Shown here: positions 50,730 through 59,700 of the stretch, in pieces
Layout: every line of letters begins with the position of its first letter
Position numbering within the stretch: the stretch's first letter is position 1
Origin: JBEKTW01 sp049515655
Lineage (GTDB): Bacteria; Bacteroidota; Ignavibacteria; UBA10030; SZUA-254
Direction of reading: 5' to 3'
Assembly (NCBI GenBank): GCA_049515655.1
Contig: JBEKTW010000012.1
Coordinates: 39,633-103,632 of the forward strand
Length of the DNA stretch: 64,000 nt
Notes under the pieces: model-generated
The model's database searches: none
What the model was told of the DNA's origin: nothing
The model's input: only the letters and a program-made list of their open reading frames with translations
Position numbers and translations under genes: made by a program

Positions 50730-52677
50730 ACTTTCCATCGGCCCGAAGGACTATAGCGGAACGGCTACAGACTACAGGCCAACATTCATAAAGACGAGCT
50801 CGCTTGAGCACGTATTCAAAACATACAATTATACCCCAATAGTATTTTCAAATAACTACCGGCTGTCGGACAACTTCATCCGTGCGACGGGATTCTGCGT
50901 TGACAACGATGATGGTATACCGATTGCAGAAGCAAAGAAGAAACTATCCGATTTGAAGCTGAACTATGCGCTGATTACAACAAGGAGTCATATGCCGGAT
51001 AAACATCGATACCGGATACTGATTCCGTTTAATAGGACGGTGCACAGTCTTAGCGATTATAGCCGAATCGTACATGAGATAGTACAAAAGCATTTTCCGA
51101 AGTCTGATCCGATGGTTATGGACGGAGCCAGGCAGTTGTATGGTTCCCCTGACAATGCTGAATATTATTGTTGCTGGAGTGGTAATGATTACGATGTAGA
51201 TGCGTCACTTCCGCAAACAACACCGGTCAGAGTTGACAATGCCTGGACGGACAAGCTGGTTGTGAAGGACAAAGATGGCAAAGATGTCCTGGCGGCGACG
51301 ATTACCTCCAAAACTGTCATCCTCTGCCCTTTCCACTCCGATGGCAATGCATCCGCATTCTTAGACTTCAGCAAACAGAGCAATAATTTCTTCATCAACT
51401 GCTCTGCTTGTGGAAAGACATATTGGAAAGAAAAGGTCGTTCTTCCGATTGATCAGAAATGCAAAAGATTCTATTCCTATAACTCTGACATCTGTGAAGT
51501 TGGCCTGGTAGGCGATGAGTTTTTCATTCACAAAGTAGGTCAAAAGAAGTTCTACGTCTGGACCGGTGCAATTGAACCAGCGGACAAAGAACATAACTTT
51601 TCCTATCTCGTGAGAGAAAAGCACATACAGCATTTGAAACGAATAGACCATGTTGGAGACATGGCAGCGGAAAAGTCTTATTACGAGTATCTGCCCACCG
51701 AGGGCATCTTCGAGGTCCATTACGCCCCGCTTGCGGTGAAGAAACAGGATAATACCTTTATTAACAATTGGCTAGATGAGATGTTCGGCGTATACGCCGA
51801 CTTCATCAAACAATGGATGGCAGTGTACTGTTATACAAATTATGAGAAGCTCCCGACCTTGGTATTGCGCGGGGTGCGCGGAGCGGGTAAGAACAAGTTC
51901 GCAGAGTCTATAATGAATATTTTCCCATCGATATCGCAGGCATGGCACGGAGAGGACAGAAATTTCACGCCGGAAGTACAGAAGAAGCTCCTTGTAGCCG
52001 ATGAAACGGTGGGGGCTAACGAAAAGCAGTATCGACAATTGAAAAGACGGTCGGGCCAGGCTGTGGCGACCGTGAATCAGAAGTTCCTGCCGGAATATCA
52101 GGTCAGGAACAATATGAATATCATCATCCTATCCAACGAGCAAACGCCTATCTGTGTGGAGAAAGAAGAGCTTCCCACAGACGCAAAGAACAACCAATTC
52201 TTCGTATATGAGATACCTGGACGGACGGGTCCTCTGGATAGTAAATTTGCAGACAAAGTTGAAGAACGCTTGGGGTATTACATTCGGACGGAACTGAAGG
52301 TGATTTACGACAAAGTAAAAGACTACACAGACTGTCGATACAGTATTCCAACGCCTATTACAGAAACCGAGAAAGCCCTATTCGATTTAAATACAACAGG
52401 GCTTGATGATGAAGCAGCGAAGTTCCTGCAAAAGGCAGTCGAGAACAAGGACGAATACTTTGAAAAGTTCTTTACGGCTGGATTATTCCCTTCGAAGTTC
52501 ATCGACTCCTTCAATATAGGCAAAGGCTATACGAAGAGCGGCGTGATCCGCAAGTTGAAAGAGCTGGGATACCTCATACCCAGGGATCCAGTTCGGAAGA
52601 TGGTGGGAGATATGCGAACGTACTGTTTCGAAATGACTGACAAGTTCAAAACGTGGCTAAAAGAACAACGGGCATAA
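50686..52677 (+). CDS. Phage/plasmid-type primase-helicase (AEP-like primase, Zn finger, SF3/D5-like helicase)
   Basis: This 663-residue protein is read from ATG 50686; ATG 50674 adds four residues. The N-terminal part looks like an archaeo-eukaryotic-type primase (GFCVDNDDG acidic motif; TTRSHMPDKHRYRILIPF). A zinc-finger-like segment follows (CPFHSDGNASAFL then CSACGKTYW). The C-terminal half has an SF3/D5-like ATPase: Walker A LRGVRGAGKNKFAES, Walker B KKLLVADETV and the sensor-like MNIIILSNEQTP. Such proteins start replication of phages, satellites and plasmids. It is followed directly by iteron-like repeats, which supports a replication origin nearby. Confidence 0.85.
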   Translation: MKTNNTTHNYERSIELSIGPKDYSGTATDYRPTFIKTSSLEHVFKTYNYTPIVFSNNYRLSDNFIRATGFCVDNDDGIPIAEAKKKLSDLKLNYALITTRSHMPDKHRYRILIPFNRTVHSLSDYSRIVHEIVQKHFPKSDPMVMDGARQLYGSPDNAEYYCCWSGNDYDVDASLPQTTPVRVDNAWTDKLVVKDKDGKDVLAATITSKTVILCPFHSDGNASAFLDFSKQSNNFFINCSACGKTYWKEKVVLPIDQKCKRFYSYNSDICEVGLVGDEFFIHKVGQKKFYVWTGAIEPADKEHNFSYLVREKHIQHLKRIDHVGDMAAEKSYYEYLPTEGIFEVHYAPLAVKKQDNTFINNWLDEMFGVYADFIKQWMAVYCYTNYEKLPTLVLRGVRGAGKNKFAESIMNIFPSISQAWHGEDRNFTPEVQKKLLVADETVGANEKQYRQLKRRSGQAVATVNQKFLPEYQVRNNMNIIILSNEQTPICVEKEELPTDAKNNQFFVYEIPGRTGPLDSKFADKVEERLGYYIRTELKVIYDKVKDYTDCRYSIPTPITETEKALFDLNTTGLDDEAAKFLQKAVENKDEYFEKFFTAGLFPSKFIDSFNIGKGYTKSGVIRKLKELGYLIPRDPVRKMVGDMRTYCFEMTDKFKTWLKEQRA

Positions 52678-53158
52678 TTGCCCATCAGTGCCCATTTTTG
52701 AAACGTGAAAATGGGCACTGTTTTCCTTTAAAATGACTTGATTTACCAGAATTGGCCAGTTGCCCATAGTGACTACAGTGTGGGAAGAAAAAAATACAAT
52801 ACGACATATAAACTAATAGTGTTTGAATGCTATGGGCACATGGGCAATATGGCTAATCTGATATGAATTCAAAGAATTCGTTGCCCATAAGTGGCCAAAA
52901 AGCATCCTGAGCAAGTTACAATTGGCTGTTGTTGAGCTCGAATGAATCGTTACCGACTGTTACCGGGTTGTTACCGCCTCCCGGTAACCAAAAGTCAATG
53001 AAAATAAGATAGAATCAATGTTACCGTTGTTACCGATAATTTGATGTACCTTGGTATAATGTCGTATGTGTGTGTTTATGTATGCGTGTATGAAAATGGT
53101 AGGGTATGTAGAAAAACCGGTAACACCGGTAACACGGTAACAAGAAAGGACAACAACC
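52678..53158. repeat. Two iteron families (TGCCCAT and GTTACCG) after the primase-helicase gene
   Basis: Seven copies of TGCCCAT or its complement occur from 52679 to 52888 (52679, 52689, 52711, 52761, 52832, 52840, 52882). Nine copies of GTTACCG or its complement occur from 52949 to 53141 (52949, 52959, 52970, 52982, 53020, 53029, 53118, 53127, 53135). Spacing within groups is 8-11 bp, close to one helical turn. The GTTACCG group changes orientation, with plus-strand copies first and inverted copies at the end. No gene lies here. A candidate origin or operator region. Confidence 0.8.
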
Positions 53159-53308
53159 ATGAAAAAGAAGCTCCTAGACATAGACCTGCGTAAACTCAAA
53201 GCTCACCGGAACAAGATCCTACGCCAGGAACGCACGATCCCGCGGCGCTTTAATCCCTTCGAATGGGGTCAGAACATGACCCAGACGGGTGCCGAGGCAG
53301 AATTGTAA
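53159..53308 (+). CDS. Small basic protein (49 residues)
   Basis: An ATG at 53159, preceded by AAAGGA at good spacing, opens 49 residues: MKKKLLDIDLRKLKAHRNKI then LRQERTIPRRFNPFEWGQN and a short acidic tail. It starts 17 bp after the last inverted iteron, so its expression may be controlled by whatever binds the iterons. The basic, helical character suggests nucleic-acid binding; the family is unknown. The region from 53309 to 53550 has no gene. Confidence 0.6.
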   Translation: MKKKLLDIDLRKLKAHRNKILRQERTIPRRFNPFEWGQNMTQTGAEAEL

Positions 53309-53490
53309 CGTAGGTCGCCTGAAAAAATTTGGTCTCCCGGGTCCAATCAGTCTGCTAGATGCCCAAAATAGAGCCCTTTTGGCATGAAGAAATCAAGGTA
53401 CGTCTAGTCTCAGGGGCTGGATTCATCAACTGGAGGCACAAAATGAATGTGTACGCATCATCCAAATACTTACACCTTTTTGACAGAATC

Positions 53491-53520
53491 TTGACAACTG
53501 CGAGGTCTGACTGCTCTATA
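53491..53520 (+). promoter_or_regulatory. Possible promoter of the Ig-like secreted protein gene
   Basis: TTGACA at 53491-53496 is followed 18 bp later by TCTATA (53515-53520), a weak -10. A ribosome binding site AAGGAG lies just before the ATG at 53551. Confidence 0.35.
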
Positions 53521-53550
53521 TTGCGATTGACAGGATAAGGAGCAGATATC

Positions 53551-53961
53551 ATGAAACGCATTCTTATTGGAATTCTTTGTTTCGCTTGGCTCGCCGTTGG
53601 CTTCCGAGACCCCGGATGTCAAGACAGCCATGCAGGCAGCAGTGGTTGTGGCCCCACTGGACCAGGATACAATAGTGGAGATTTCGCTGGCGGAGGAGGG
53701 TCCCCTGCTACGGCGCCATTGACTGCCCATCCTGACACAGTAAGAATTAGGGTAGGAGAGAAACAAACCGTCTCTGTTGACGGTGGCACACCGCCATATT
53801 CATTTACGTTTGTAGGCGCTTCCACTGCAGCTACCTTTTACGGCTCAGGAACCTACAACTCAGTACGAGTGATGGGCCTCTGTACAGGAAATGCATATTT
53901 GCGAGTAACAGATAGTAATCCTGCCGACTTATGCCAAGTTCATATCATTGTTTCGAATTAG
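53551..53961 (+). CDS. Secreted Ig-like protein
   Basis: This 136-residue protein has a signal peptide (MKRILIGILCFAWLAVG), a Gly/Ser-rich linker (GCGPTGPGYNSGDFAGGGGS) and one bacterial Ig-like domain: VRIRVGEKQTVSVDGGTPPY, then a final strand AYLRVTDSNPADLCQVHIIV. The pattern resembles pilus-associated or BIg domains that sit on the cell surface. Three Cys lie in the linker and two near the end, so a disulfide is possible. No operon partner is obvious; the C39 peptidase gene converges on it. Confidence 0.75.
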   Translation: MKRILIGILCFAWLAVGFRDPGCQDSHAGSSGCGPTGPGYNSGDFAGGGGSPATAPLTAHPDTVRIRVGEKQTVSVDGGTPPYSFTFVGASTAATFYGSGTYNSVRVMGLCTGNAYLRVTDSNPADLCQVHIIVSN

Positions 53962-54001
53962 GGAGGAACGGTAAAAGAGAGAGTGCGATCTTAGGCACTC
54001 T

Positions 54002-54505
54002 CTACTTCTTACTTGTGACCAATCCCCATCGATCCCACCGCTCACGCCATTCCTTGATTGCTATGGCACACTTAAGGCTTGTGATCAAAGGATCCATTAC
54101 AAACACGTGTGTATCCGAGTATCCGTAGACCACGCAGTAATGCGAGTCTTCACCGACTGATACGAGAACAGGATGGTTCTCATCAATTGCCCTGCGTATG
54201 TCTTTCAGTGTTGCTTTCTTCAGTTCTTTGAAAGCCACCTTGTTCTCCCGCAGCACCCGCTTGATATCATCGACTGTGGTTCCGTAGTAATCGGTTCTCA
54301 GAGCTTCTTCAACTGAGCCCAGATTGCATCGCTTCTTGAAGTACTTGAGAATGGCGTAAACCGATTTCGCTCCGCATGAATACAGATCTAACTGGACGCA
54401 TCTCGGGAAGTTTGGCAGCATCGTAGCTTCGAGGTGAAATAGTTCTTCGATGCTTTTCACAGCTGTAAACAGGTCGTCTACGGCCGTCTGAATCCGGTAA
54501 TTCAT
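54002..54505 (-). CDS. C39-like papain-fold cysteine peptidase
   Basis: This 167-residue protein is read from ATG 54505 (upstream AAGGAG); the longer frame to 54616 has no family-like sequence. The peptidase C39 pattern is present: VQLDLYSCGAKSVYAIL with oxyanion Gln and catalytic Cys, HYCVVYGYSDTHVFVMDP with catalytic His and Asp. C39 domains normally cut Gly-Gly leaders as the N-terminal part of peptide ABC exporters. Here the domain stands alone without a transporter, as in C39-like stand-alone proteins, and has no signal peptide. Its substrate is unknown. Confidence 0.8.
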   Translation of the reverse strand: MNYRIQTAVDDLFTAVKSIEELFHLEATMLPNFPRCVQLDLYSCGAKSVYAILKYFKKRCNLGSVEEALRTDYYGTTVDDIKRVLRENKVAFKELKKATLKDIRRAIDENHPVLVSVGEDSHYCVVYGYSDTHVFVMDPLITSLKCAIAIKEWRERWDRWGLVTSKK

Positions 54506-54982
54506 AGGTAACTCCTTGGTTGTACAACTTCTTATGCCAGGAAATTTGAAAATGGGACCCAACCTGAGACTCCCACGGTGGCCCCTGCTGGAAAATCGAT
54601 ATACCTCGGGAATCAATGTCGCGACAGGTAGCGGGAAAATTTTTCTCCACAGAAATATTTGGGTCCCCTGGCGATTTTTCGGGGCCGTAAACCGATTTCT
54701 CTATAATTTTTTCAGATTTGTGAATTGCTTCCTATAGGCCGATGTTTAGAAAAGACTTGCTGACGCGTGGATTACAGAAGAAGATATTGAAGGTGATAGA
54801 GGTGATGGTGGGGTGAATTGAAGAGAGCCGCCGCTCCAGTCAATATTTGTGAATTGTCTCGTAGGTTGCGTTTGGTGCATATATTGAGGCTAAGAATGCT
54901 GAATGGTGCCATTTTCAGAAGGAAATTCGATAGAAAATCATTTCGATTGACTTGACTCTCTGAAAACCGTTTTTTACCTTAT

Positions 54983-55038
54983 CTTGTAGTTATCGGGAGT
55001 ACAATGTAGGCTTGTAGTTATCGGGAGTACAATGTAGG
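54983..55038 (+). repeat. Exact 28-bp tandem duplication in a 600-bp gap
   Basis: The unit beginning CTTGTAGTTATCGGGAGTAC and ending AATGTAGG occurs twice without change, at 54983-55010 and 55011-55038. It lies 110 bp upstream of the next gene, between two ACTCTCT-GAAAACC words (about 54954 and 55074). The remainder of the 54506-55149 gap shows no gene. Confidence 0.9.
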
Positions 55039-55149
55039 CTGGGGTGATTGAAATGCTTATCAGTGTAGATTTAGACTCTCTTTGAAAACCTGCGCGTTCT
55101 GATGCATCAGGATAGTGCGGGTTTTTCTATTATAGTAAGGAGAAAAGTT

Positions 55150-56262
55150 GTGAGATTCGGTTGTTCGAGTGTGCTGGTATTAATAAGCCTTCTCTCCCTG
55201 GGGTGTCGAGACAAAGGAACAGAACCACTGCAGGGCTCTCCGCCCGGCAAACGAAACTACACTTGGACTGTCGACACTCTTGCCTACCCTGGGAGCTTCC
55301 AGACGCTCATGCACAATATCTGGGCAAACTCTCCAAAAAATGTTTACGTGGTTGGACATAACGACCAAAACAGGGGGCAAATGTACCATTATGATGGAAA
55401 TCACTGGTCCCCTGTTCGTTTAGCCAGAAGTGACAGCGGCAACGTCATTGGTGCATTTGATTTATCGGCTATCTATGGGTTCAGTGCATCGGACATCTAC
55501 GCTGTGGGAGAAGGGATATATCCAAATCCTATCCCACCCCCCAATTTCCTCGACTCAAGCCTCATCATCCACTTTGATGGAAACCAGTGGAATGAGGCAT
55601 ACATCAAGCGAAGAAGATACCTTGCTGATGTCTCGGGCTCGACAAATCATAATGTTTGGGCTGTCGGGTGGGGGACTAACTCCATTTACCATTATGATGG
55701 TATACAGTGGACAGGTGACTCGATCCAGATGAGTATTCCAATAGGCGGATTCTTTCAGATCTATTCAACATCCGTTTTCTCGGATTCTGAATTTTATGCA
55801 TTAGCAGAAACTCACATTAATAACCTGGCAGAAGACATTTATTATTTGCTCCATCATTATCAGGGCGCGTGGTCGCTTATAGATAGTGCAATAATCGAGC
55901 CGGGCCATATTGAAACCAAGTGGGGCTATTCAAGGCTTTGGAAGAGTCCGTGGGGCAAGCTCTACTCGGTTGGTGAGGGCGTCTATGAATGGAATCAAAA
56001 CCAATGGATCTCGATCTTCGATAGCAACATTTCGTTGATTGATATATTCGGTACCAGCGAGAACAACATTTTCGTTGTAGGGCAGTTTGGAAAAATCTAT
56101 CATTATAACGGAACTGACTGGTTTCAGTTCACGCAGTTTCCTCCGGCATCAATATCTCTGACGACCGAATGGTTCTTTGGGGTTTGGACTGATGGTCAAG
56201 AAGTCTTCATTGTCGGTCAGGATGCAAACGGAAGAAACTCAATTGTCTTGCACGGGAAATAA
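55150..56262 (+). CDS. Surface lipoprotein with propeller-like repeats
   Basis: This 370-residue protein is read from GTG 55150, which has AAGGAG seven bases upstream. It has a lipobox (VLISLLSLGCRDKG) with the Cys about 16 residues from the start. The body has five or so repeats built around YHYDGNHWSPVRL, IHFDGNQWNEAYI, YHYDGIQWTGDSI and YHYNGTDWFQFTQ with NVYVVGHN, DIYAVGEG, NVWAVGWG and NIFVVGQ strands, i.e. a beta-propeller of the kind found in many surface lipoproteins of this phylum. No enzyme motif is seen. A binding or scaffold role is likely. Confidence 0.8.
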   Translation: MRFGCSSVLVLISLLSLGCRDKGTEPLQGSPPGKRNYTWTVDTLAYPGSFQTLMHNIWANSPKNVYVVGHNDQNRGQMYHYDGNHWSPVRLARSDSGNVIGAFDLSAIYGFSASDIYAVGEGIYPNPIPPPNFLDSSLIIHFDGNQWNEAYIKRRRYLADVSGSTNHNVWAVGWGTNSIYHYDGIQWTGDSIQMSIPIGGFFQIYSTSVFSDSEFYALAETHINNLAEDIYYLLHHYQGAWSLIDSAIIEPGHIETKWGYSRLWKSPWGKLYSVGEGVYEWNQNQWISIFDSNISLIDIFGTSENNIFVVGQFGKIYHYNGTDWFQFTQFPPASISLTTEWFFGVWTDGQEVFIVGQDANGRNSIVLHGK

Positions 56263-56461
56263 GATTGGGGATGGTAGAAATAATATGACTGTAGGCTTTA
56301 CATAACTACGGGCGACGTTGCAGCGCCGCCCGCAGTTTGAACGGCAAGTAAATCGGCACTACTCTGCAGAACCTCAGTATGAGGATCGTCATGCCTTTTC
56401 CCTTGCTATCTGTAATTTACTTGACAAAAACCTCAAATCAAAATCTTAGAGAAAAAAGCTC

Positions 56462-56707
56462 ATGAAGCTCAGTACGGCTACGCAGATACCATGTATTCTT
56501 ATCGTTGGTGTCCTCGTGAATCACTTTTCTCTATTCGCTCAAAATCAACAACATTCAACGATTAGTCCCTCAGCGACTGGAACGGCTGTGCGATACCGAG
56601 ACGTGAACCGCCAGACACAATTCGCATCAGGAACCTGGAACATCGGGCAATTTGAGGGCATAGTAATAGGCAACTCAAAATCAAAACCATCATCCATAAT
56701 CAATTAA
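56462..56707 (+). CDS. Short secreted hypothetical protein
   Basis: This 81-residue frame has a signal-like start (MKLSTATQIPCILIVGVLVN, then FSLFAQ) and a short polar mature part (VRYRDVNRQTQFASGTWNIG). It ends 16 bp before the large T9SS protein gene and may share its transcript. The ribosome binding site is weak. It might be the beginning of a once longer secreted protein. Family unknown. Confidence 0.45.
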   Translation: MKLSTATQIPCILIVGVLVNHFSLFAQNQQHSTISPSATGTAVRYRDVNRQTQFASGTWNIGQFEGIVIGNSKSKPSSIIN

Positions 56708-56723
56708 ATAGGAGGGTACTATC

Positions 56724-59700
56724 ATGGTTATCAAGAATCTTCTACTGGCAGTCTTGCTAACGCTCGCTGCAACTTCAATACTCTATGCACAGCCTCAAAT
56801 CACGACGTTACCGCCAAATGTGAGCACATTGGAACAGAATATAACAAAAAACGGTGGGCAGACATCTTATCAATGGGGTGGTGGCAGCCTTATGATTGGC
56901 CGTCTTGACGACAACGATTTTTTTAATCGCTTCCGTACAGTGTTGGCTTTTTCATGGGGGGTTATTCCCACAGATGCCCGGATCAATAGCGTCTCACTCA
57001 CTGTTACTATCGGCATGTACTCTTCCGGGTCATCAAAGGCGAAGATTGTCAACCTCTCCGGGACCGTATCCATGGATACCGCGGGATGGGCGAAATTCGA
57101 TAATTCGGGAACCATATATTTCAGTAATCTGCAATACGATCAGACCAACAACAGTTCTATGTCTAATGCCACACTAACTACCGATGTGACAAATGCTATT
57201 CATGCCGGCAAATTGCTCATGTTGGGTGTAATGAGCTTGAACGAGGGTACAGACCAAACAAATGCAAGCGTAGACGTGCAGATGGTTGTCAATTGGACTC
57301 CTAAGATTACCGTGACCATTCAAAATTCATTTAGCGGGGGTTCCGTTTGGGTCGACGCGGGGCCGAACAAGTCCTCCCCTTGGACATCTGGTCCACCAAC
57401 CGCATGGTATTCCGGTGATTCTCACAGCATTCGTGCATGGTCACAATCTGTAAACGGTACGTCGTACACATTTCAGAAGCAGTGGCATAACCTTACAACC
57501 GGGGAGTGGAAGAATCAGACTGACGACAACACACCAATTCCAATTTCACCGACGGCCAATTGCACTTGGCAGGCCATTTTTGATCAGGGATCAGTTCAAA
57601 TTACCGCACAAAATAGTTTTGGTGGTGGATATCTGCATGTTGACGGAACGGATGATCCGCACAAGTACAATAGCCCTGCGATATTCAGTTGGTCAGTTGG
57701 ATCAGGCCATACGCTGCAAGCTGACAATCAATACTTCGTTGATCCCGCAAACGGTCAAAATTATTATCGTGTGTTCCAAGATTGGAGTGACCAACATGGT
57801 ACTCATTATAGTACTAACCCCCTGACCATCACCGTCCCGGCAGGTGGGGCGATCTACACCGCCAACTTCAAGAAGCAGTACAATATTACAGTGTCAGCGG
57901 CATCGTACACTGAGCCGGGTACCGGTGGTACGTATAATGTCACAGCTGCAGATGGAACTCATTACAACGGTGTAGTTTCATGGAATGGAACGTTTATTCA
58001 GGATGGTTCCTCGCCTATCACTGTCGCTGCAGTTCCGCCAACAGGCTTTTTCCTTGCTTTTTGGAGCAATGGTGTAACTTCAAATCCGTACACATTTACA
58101 CCAACGGATCACACTACCCTCTATGCTGTCTATAAAAAACATCTCGCCTCATCCAATTCCACTGCCACCGGGCCAAACAACCAGATCAAAATCATGAAGA
58201 ATGCAAGTAAGTTTCACATGGTTTACGAAAGCGGCGGTGAAATCTGGTACACAAATTCTACTGACGGCGTGAACTGGTCAAGCGAAATTAGATTGAGTGA
58301 TGGCGGTGGGAGTTATAAGAACCCTTCCCTTAGTTGTTACTCCGTGTCCGGCTATGATTACATACAGGTTATATGGGCATCCAGCGACTATCCAAGATTC
58401 CGCGAGAACAGAAATGACATTGGCTGGGAAAGCCAGGAGCTTCTATCAAACATACTTCTTTCTCCCACGGTAAATACCACGCCAGTAGTGAACTCTAACT
58501 GGGCTGCATTGAATTGTCCATCGGGGGGCGGCAGCAAAGTTTGGCTCTTAAGACGGTTAGGCTACAATAACTGGAAATATGACGTACCACCTGTGCCGAA
58601 TGTAACAATACAATCCTACGCACCTGCAATACTCCTCAACGGGGGGATGTGCCACTTGGTCTTTCAAGAGTCCTCCGCCGGTAGCATATTGTACAACAAG
58701 ATTGATGCGAGCTACAATTGGCAATATGCAACCTCGACGGTGGTTAGTAGTGGGTGCAGTCTCACGAGCAATGGATCGCCAAGCATTGCTACCGATGATG
58801 GCGGATACATTTACGTTGCATGGCATGGATTGAATTCTGCGAGGAATGAAAACGAGATCGTGGTGAGAGGAGTAACGGGCGGCACCTGGGATCCAACGTT
58901 CCAATACTTTTATTCGGGCTTACCATCTTCGCCGACACCTCCAAGTTATTATAACCCGGTGATTTTCGGAATGGGTGAGCAGTCCGCGTACAACATGGGA
59001 ATGGTCTGGTGGGCAAGCGATAACACACTCCGAGCCGCACGGTATATCAGCAGCAATGGCTCGTGGGCAACGTATGAAATCAGCACCGGGTCTACTCAAT
59101 ATCCAACTGCGGCCTACCAAAAGGACGGCACTGGCGCTACGGTGGATATGATCTACCGAACCGGCACCTCCTCCCCTTATCAACTGCAACCCATGACTGA
59201 AGGTTCATCAAATCCCTATAGCCTTGCTTTGGGCAATCAGTCAAGCGTCAGTACCGCGACAGCGTACGACAACCAACGAAAACTTTACCGCGAGTCGTCA
59301 GGCACACTGCATGAAGTGTTTGAAAGTAGCGGAGAGATTTTCTATCGCAAATCGACCGATGGGGGCAGCACCTGGCAACTGACAAGGGAAGTGAGCAGCG
59401 GCTCAGGGGGAAATAGTGCGGCCTGCATAACAATGGCTGGTAGTACAATCATTGTAGCTTGGCAGCAGGCAACCGGCTCAAACTATAACATCGTTACGAA
59501 AAAAAGCACAGACGGTGGGTCGAGCTGGAGTTCCGAAACTTTTCCACAAACGAATTTCTCTTGTAGCAGCCCGGGACCGGTCCCGTCCGTTTGTGGATAC
59601 TCGACCGGGAGAGTGTTCGTTTCCTACCGTACAAGCTCAAACTTGTCGTTCGTCATGTCAACAAATTACGGTGGCTCATGGACATCGCCCGCATCAATTC

